Shown here: piece after piece, positions 60,322 to 64,000 of the stretch
How the letters are laid out: every line of letters begins with the position of its first letter
Position numbering within the stretch: position 1 is the stretch's first letter
Assembly (NCBI RefSeq): GCF_003097235.1
Contig: NZ_QEQQ01000029.1
Location: 1 to 64,000 of the forward strand
Origin: Pseudomonas sp. CC120222-01a
Lineage (GTDB): Bacteria; Pseudomonadota; Gammaproteobacteria; Pseudomonadales; Pseudomonadaceae
Reading direction: 5' to 3'
DNA: 64,000 bases
Made by a program: the position numbers and the translations under genes
The notes under the pieces: generated by a model
What the model saw: the letters and a program-made list of their open reading frames with translations, nothing else
Databases searched by the model: none
Told to the model about the DNA's origin: nothing

Positions 60322-61279
60322 CCCACGGTTACGCAAGGCCATGGGCCTGGTGCTGCTGGCCTGCCTACCCGGCCTGCTCGCGACGTTGTGGACGCAGGGC
60401 TGGGGCGTGCTGTTCAGCCTGTTGCTGTGTGCCTGCAGTGCCTTGAGTTGCGAAGCGGCACTGCTGGCTGTGCGTCGCATGCCTGTTCTACCGGCTTTGA
60501 ACGATGGCAGCGCCCTGGTGACTGCCGTGCTGCTGGCAATCGCCCTGCCCGTACAGGCGCCCTGGTGGTTGCCAGTAACCGCAGCAGTCATGGCCATTGG
60601 CGTCGGCAAGCAGGCCTTTGGCGGTGTGGGCCGCAATCTGTTCAACCCGGCGATGCTCGGTTACGCCTTTGTGCTTTTGAACTTTCCGCTACACATGACC
60701 CACTGGCCAAACCAAACCGTTGGCTTTGTCGACAGCCTGCAACTGGTGTCTGGCGGGGGAAGCCAGATCGATGCCTGGGCGGGGCCGACCATTCTCGATG
60801 GCCTGCACCACAACCGCAGCCTGACCATCGACGAACTGTTCGCCAGTCATCCCGCTTTTGGCAGTGTCGGCGGCCGCAGCAGCGAATGGATCAATCTGGC
60901 TTTACTATTCGGTGGGCTGTTTCTCTTGCAGCGCAAGGTCATCAGCTGGCATGCCCCGGCAGGCCTGCTGGCCGGCCTGTTTCTGTTCAGCCTGCTGGCC
61001 TGGAATGGCTCCGGTTCGGACTCGAATGGCTCACCACTGCTGCATCTGTTCAGTGGCTCAACCATGCTGGCGGCGTTCTTCATCGCCACGGAGCCGGTGT
61101 CTGGCCCCAAGGCCAACCTGGCCAGGGTGCTGTTCGGCTTTGGCGCAGGCATGCTGATCTATCTGATTCGTACCTGGGGCAGCTACCCCGATGGCACGGC
61201 ATTCGCAATCCTGATTATGAACCTGGCGGCGCCCGCCCTGGATCGGTTCGCCCTGCGACGTCAGCAGGTCACGTCATGA
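60302..61279 (+). CDS. rnfD: RnfD-like membrane subunit
   Basis: A 325-residue membrane protein with about nine helices. The FMN-attachment motif SGSTMLAAFFIATEPVSG is present, in which the Thr of SGST carries covalent flavin in RnfD and NqrB. GKQAFGGVGRNLFNPAM is a second family mark. The start overlaps rnfB by 20 bp, so no rnfC gene exists between them. An ATG at 60308 is an alternative start. Confidence 0.88.
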   Translation: MNMASPDPRLRKAMGLVLLACLPGLLATLWTQGWGVLFSLLLCACSALSCEAALLAVRRMPVLPALNDGSALVTAVLLAIALPVQAPWWLPVTAAVMAIGVGKQAFGGVGRNLFNPAMLGYAFVLLNFPLHMTHWPNQTVGFVDSLQLVSGGGSQIDAWAGPTILDGLHHNRSLTIDELFASHPAFGSVGGRSSEWINLALLFGGLFLLQRKVISWHAPAGLLAGLFLFSLLAWNGSGSDSNGSPLLHLFSGSTMLAAFFIATEPVSGPKANLARVLFGFGAGMLIYLIRTWGSYPDGTAFAILIMNLAAPALDRFALRRQQVTS

Positions 61280-61878
61280 TTACGCCCATTCGCAGCAGTC
61301 TGCTGCTAGTTGCCATCGGCGGGTCGGCAGTAGCGTTAACGCTGGCCTGGCAACATTGGACTCGCCCTGCCATCGTCGATGCTGAGCGCCAGCTGCAGGC
61401 TAGTCAGTTCCTGGCGGTGTTGCCCGCGCAGCGTTACGACAACCGTCCCCTCGACAGCGCGTTGCCACTGCCCGCCGAACAGCCATTGCATAGCAAGATC
61501 CTCGCAGCCTACCGCGCGACCCACGGCACATTGCCAACAGCCATCGTGCTGGTGAGCCAGGTCCAGGGCTATGCCGGCCCCATCAAGCTGACCATTGCCA
61601 TCGACACCGACGGCCGCCTGATCGGCACCCGGGTGGTAAATCAGCAGGAAAGCCCAGGGCTGGGCGGCCAGATTGCCGATCCGCAGTCAGGCTGGCTGGC
61701 CCAATTTGCCGGGCATGGCCTTGGCGATCGCTGGGCGCTCAGGCGCGACCAGGGCGATTTCGATCAGCTGGCAGGGGCGACCGTTACTTCCCGGGCCGTC
61801 ATCGATGCCCAGCAGGAGGCATTGCGATATTTTGACCAGCATCGCAGCGAACTGCTCGGAGCCCCCGGCCATGAATAG
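61276..61878 (+). CDS. rnfG: RnfG-like flavoprotein subunit
   Basis: A 200-residue protein with one N-terminal membrane helix (about 9-26) and a periplasmic FMN-binding domain. LAGATVTSRAV near residue 178 matches the SGATxT motif in which Thr binds FMN covalently. ESPGLGGQI is a second family mark. It overlaps rnfD by 4 bp and rnfE by 8 bp. The length is slightly below that of typical RnfG. Confidence 0.88.
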   Translation: MITPIRSSLLLVAIGGSAVALTLAWQHWTRPAIVDAERQLQASQFLAVLPAQRYDNRPLDSALPLPAEQPLHSKILAAYRATHGTLPTAIVLVSQVQGYAGPIKLTIAIDTDGRLIGTRVVNQQESPGLGGQIADPQSGWLAQFAGHGLGDRWALRRDQGDFDQLAGATVTSRAVIDAQQEALRYFDQHRSELLGAPGHE

Positions 61879-62389
61879 ATTCTGCCTGCTGGCAACCGGC
61901 CTGGCTCCGCTGCTTGGCGCGACTCGCAGCTTAACCCTGGCGACGGCCATCGGCGCGTGCATGCTTGTGCTGCCCCTTCTCCACCAAGCCTTGCTAAGCC
62001 TGCTGCGGCCCACTCTCAGCGGCGCGAAGTACTGGCTGGCAAGCCTGCTGCTGCTTGCTGCACTTGCCAGCTGCCTGCAACTGGCCCTGCGTGCCTGGGC
62101 ATTGCCTTTGGCGCTGACGCTTGGTTATTTTCCCGCACTGGTCTGCCTGCAATGCCTTGCCATCGACAAATTGCTGCCAATACAGGGGCGCTGGCGGCAA
62201 CTGTTGCTCCATCTGAGTGGCCTGCTGCTCGCCTGCCTGCTGCTTGGCGCGGGCCGCCAATGGCTGGACGAAAGGGCTGGCATGCACCTGGCCAGCCTGG
62301 CGCCAGGTGGCCTGCTGCTGCTCGGCGCGCTACTGGCCTTGTACAATCTGCTACGCCCCACCCTCACACGTCGTCAAGGAAAGCGTTGA
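61871..62389 (+). CDS. rnfE: Divergent RnfE-like membrane subunit
   Basis: A 172-residue membrane protein with six short helices; typical RnfE is about 200-230 residues. The family LCP motif is LAP (11-13) here, so the first cluster cysteine is lost. The second region (TNC in the family) reads LQC, keeping Cys95. With RnfA it would form the intramembrane electron path. It overlaps rnfG by 8 bp and ends 4 bp before nth. Confidence 0.78.
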   Translation: MNRFCLLATGLAPLLGATRSLTLATAIGACMLVLPLLHQALLSLLRPTLSGAKYWLASLLLLAALASCLQLALRAWALPLALTLGYFPALVCLQCLAIDKLLPIQGRWRQLLLHLSGLLLACLLLGAGRQWLDERAGMHLASLAPGGLLLLGALLALYNLLRPTLTRRQGKR

Positions 62390-62393
62390 ACCC

Positions 62394-63032
62394 ATGAATG
62401 CCGCCAAACGCCTGGAGATCTTTCGCAGGCTGCACGAAGACAATCCAGACCCCAAGACTGAATTGGCTTACACCACCCCATTCGAGCTCCTGGTTGCCGT
62501 GACGCTTTCCGCGCAGTCCACCGATGTCGGCGTCAACAAGGCCACTGCGCGCCTGTTTCCGGTCGCCAATACACCACAGGCCATCTATGCACTGGGTGTC
62601 GAGGGGCTGAGCGAATACATCAAGACCATCGGCCTCTACAACAGCAAGGCCAAGAACGTCATCGAGGCATGCCGCCTGTTGATCGAGCGCCATGACGGTG
62701 AAGTACCGCAGACTCGAGAAGCACTGGAAGCGTTGCCGGGTGTTGGCCGCAAAACCGCCAATGTGGTACTCAATACTGCCTTTCGCCAGCCGACCATGGC
62801 CGTGGACACGCACATCTTCCGGGTCAGCAACCGCACCGGCATCGCACCTGGCAAGACGGTGCTTGAGGTCGAGAAGAAACTGGTCAAGTTCGTCCCCAAA
62901 GATTACCTGCTCGACGCTCACCACTGGCTTATCCTGCATGGCCGCTACGTGTGCCAGGCACGCAAGCCCCGCTGCGGTAGCTGCCGCATCGAAGATCTGT
63001 GCGAATACAAGCACAAGAACTCCGACGATTGA
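62394..63032 (+). CDS. nth: Endonuclease III
   Basis: A 212-residue DNA glycosylase/AP lyase that removes oxidised pyrimidines. The helix-hairpin-helix motif LPGVGRKTANVV holds the catalytic Lys, and the catalytic Asp is in AVDTHIFRV. The [4Fe-4S] cluster ligands follow the C-x6-C-x2-C-x5-C spacing (CQARKPRCGSCRIEDLC). It starts 4 bp after rnfE, the conserved rnf-nth link of gammaproteobacteria. Confidence 0.96.
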   Translation: MNAAKRLEIFRRLHEDNPDPKTELAYTTPFELLVAVTLSAQSTDVGVNKATARLFPVANTPQAIYALGVEGLSEYIKTIGLYNSKAKNVIEACRLLIERHDGEVPQTREALEALPGVGRKTANVVLNTAFRQPTMAVDTHIFRVSNRTGIAPGKTVLEVEKKLVKFVPKDYLLDAHHWLILHGRYVCQARKPRCGSCRIEDLCEYKHKNSDD

Positions 63033-63136
63033 GCCAATAGCAAAAACAGCAGCACTGCGATTGAAAAAATCTTTTTTACCGGACTTCGCTTTCTCGTTAT
63101 AAGGACGGCCAATGGCCCTTTGGCTTGGAGCGACTC

Positions 63137-63313
63137 ATGAGTACCGATAAAGACGACCTGTCGATCGAAGATGACTTTGCCACTGCTGACGACGAAGCGG
63201 AGCCTCAGGTAGAAACCGTGAAGACCAACCTGAGCAAGCGTCGTACCATAGACAACCTCCTCGAAGAGCGGCGCCTGCAACGGCAACTCGCCGATTTCGA
63301 CTACGACCTGTAG
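63137..63313 (+). CDS. PA3496-family small protein
   Basis: A 58-residue acidic protein starting MSTDKDDLSIEDDF, with a basic helical second half (KRRTIDNLLEERRLQRQL). It is the Pseudomonas family named after PA3496, which also follows nth in P. aeruginosa and is a putative envelope-integrity factor. TTGGAG is 6 nt before the ATG at 63137. A terminator follows. Confidence 0.8.
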   Translation: MSTDKDDLSIEDDFATADDEAEPQVETVKTNLSKRRTIDNLLEERRLQRQLADFDYDL

Positions 63314-63323
63314 CCTCGAACGG

Positions 63324-63345
63324 AGCCTCCTTCAAGGAGGCTTTA
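63324..63345. terminator. Terminator after the PA3496-family gene
   Basis: AGCCTCC and GGAGGCT form a 7-bp stem with a 5-nt TTCAA loop, followed by TTAT. It ends the rnf-nth unit and lies 13 bp before the stop of the convergent response regulator. Confidence 0.7.
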
Positions 63346-63357
63346 TGCAAGCTGGGT

Positions 63358-63984
63358 TCAGTTCAGACCATGACGCCGGGCCAATTCGATCAGGTCCACC
63401 AGGGAGTGAGCATTCAGCTTCAGCAGCAGGCGGGTCTTGTAGGTACTGACCGTCTTGTTGCTGAGGAACATGCTGTCGGCAATCTCCTTGTTGGAGCGCC
63501 CGCGTGCAAGCTGCTGCAGCACCATCATCTCCCTTGCCGACAGGCGATCAACCATTTCCGCCTCGCTGACGCCCCCCACCCTGCCATGGGACTTGTGCAA
63601 TGCCTGGTTCGGGAAATAACTGTAACCAGAGAGCACAGCCTTGATGGCACTGAGTAGTTCGGTGAGCTCCTGCTGCTTGCACACATAGCCTGAAGCTCCC
63701 GCCTGCATGCAGCGCATGGAGAAATGCCCGGGCGCCTGGGAAGTCAGCACCAGAACTCGGCTGCCAGGGCTGGCCGCAGCCATGCGAGCGATGACCTCCA
63801 GCCCGTCGAGCTTGGGGATGCCGATATCGAGTACGACAATATCGGGAAGGTATTCGCGAGTGAGCTGCAAGGCCGATATACCGTTGTCGGTTTCCGCAAC
63901 AACATCATACCCATGCCGTTCCATCAGCATGCGCACTGCCAAGCGTATGACCGGATGATCATCCACGATAAGGACTTTATTCAT
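63358..63984 (-). CDS. NarL/FixJ-type response regulator (BvgA/RocA-like)
   Basis: A 208-residue two-component regulator. The receiver domain (1-120) has Asp8/Asp9, the phosphorylated Asp in VVLDIGIPK (about residue 53), and Lys in VCKQQ. A LuxR-type helix-turn-helix follows (about 145-205; RLSAREMMVLQQLARGRSNKEIADSM, NKTVSTYKTRLLLKL). The sequence is close to the BvgA/RocA group of Pseudomonas regulators that pair with hybrid sensor kinases; the partner kinase is not in this window. Confidence 0.92.
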   Translation of the reverse strand: MNKVLIVDDHPVIRLAVRMLMERHGYDVVAETDNGISALQLTREYLPDIVVLDIGIPKLDGLEVIARMAAASPGSRVLVLTSQAPGHFSMRCMQAGASGYVCKQQELTELLSAIKAVLSGYSYFPNQALHKSHGRVGGVSEAEMVDRLSAREMMVLQQLARGRSNKEIADSMFLSNKTVSTYKTRLLLKLNAHSLVDLIELARRHGLN

Positions 63985-64000
63985 GCGATATCCATCATTC

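Overview
The window is chromosomal DNA of a fluorescent Pseudomonas, most likely the P. putida group. The 16S rRNA 5' end at the left edge has a Pseudomonas V1 region. Gene neighbourhoods such as braCDEFG, rapA, mrp-metG, the rnf genes with nth and a PA3496-type gene, and the small cbb3-oxidase subunit gene ccoM are Pseudomonas-like. Long REP-type hairpins of the P. putida kind lie at 16.5, 30.5 and 55.6 kb. GC content and codon use look even throughout. I see no insertion sequence, prophage, CRISPR array or tRNA gene.

Layout. 0-0.5 kb: 5' end of an rrn operon on the minus strand, with boxA and a strong promoter. 0.6-6.4 kb: an FNT-family channel, a metallo-beta-lactamase-fold protein, and two c-di-GMP enzymes (MASE2-GGDEF and CHASE4-PAS-GGDEF-EAL). 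6.4-8.6 kb: a LysR regulator divergent from a short-chain dehydrogenase; the LysR frame runs without a stop into a small downstream gene. 8.7-11.7 kb: an AaeXAB-like aromatic acid efflux operon. 11.9-13.5 kb: small genes, including ccoM under a class II ANR-type promoter, and a lipoprotein. 13.7-19.8 kb: rapA, a hairpin repeat, an MHYT-GGDEF-EAL protein, and a 3-hydroxyisobutyrate-dehydrogenase-family enzyme overlapping it tail to tail.

20.0-22.2 kb: a 727-residue tubulin/FtsZ-superfamily protein with T1-, T3-, T4- and T7-like loops, preceded by two exact 14-bp direct repeats. 23-28 kb: the branched-chain amino acid ABC transporter braCDEFG behind a palindromic operator region. 28-38.8 kb: envelope lipoproteins, a COG2509-type FAD dehydrogenase, pdxH, an OmpA protein with a histone-H1-like tail, a beta-lactamase-fold hydrolase, an agarase-like glycosidase, and dinG with a LexA box. 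38.8-46.4 kb: a CopD-like membrane protein, a collagen-like secreted protein, two paralogous OmpA lipoproteins, two SEC-C proteins, a LEA2 lipoprotein and a penicillin-acylase-family lipoprotein. 46.4-54.1 kb: an orphan HicB, then the ligase-associated DNA repair cluster (exonuclease, ATP-dependent ligase, Lhr-type helicase, PdeM) with an M14/aspartoacylase-like gene inserted in it. 54.1-59.0 kb: dcd, a cold-shock gene, mrp and metG.

59.1-63.3 kb: a tightly overlapping rnfABDGE-nth operon. It has no rnfC, RnfB lacks its membrane anchor, and RnfA/RnfE have lost most of the cysteines that hold the intramembrane Fe-S cluster, while the RnfB ferredoxin motifs and the RnfD/RnfG flavin-attachment motifs remain. 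The window ends with a NarL/FixJ-type response regulator. The observations most worth following are the chromosomal tubulin-like protein and the divergent, RnfC-less Rnf complex.
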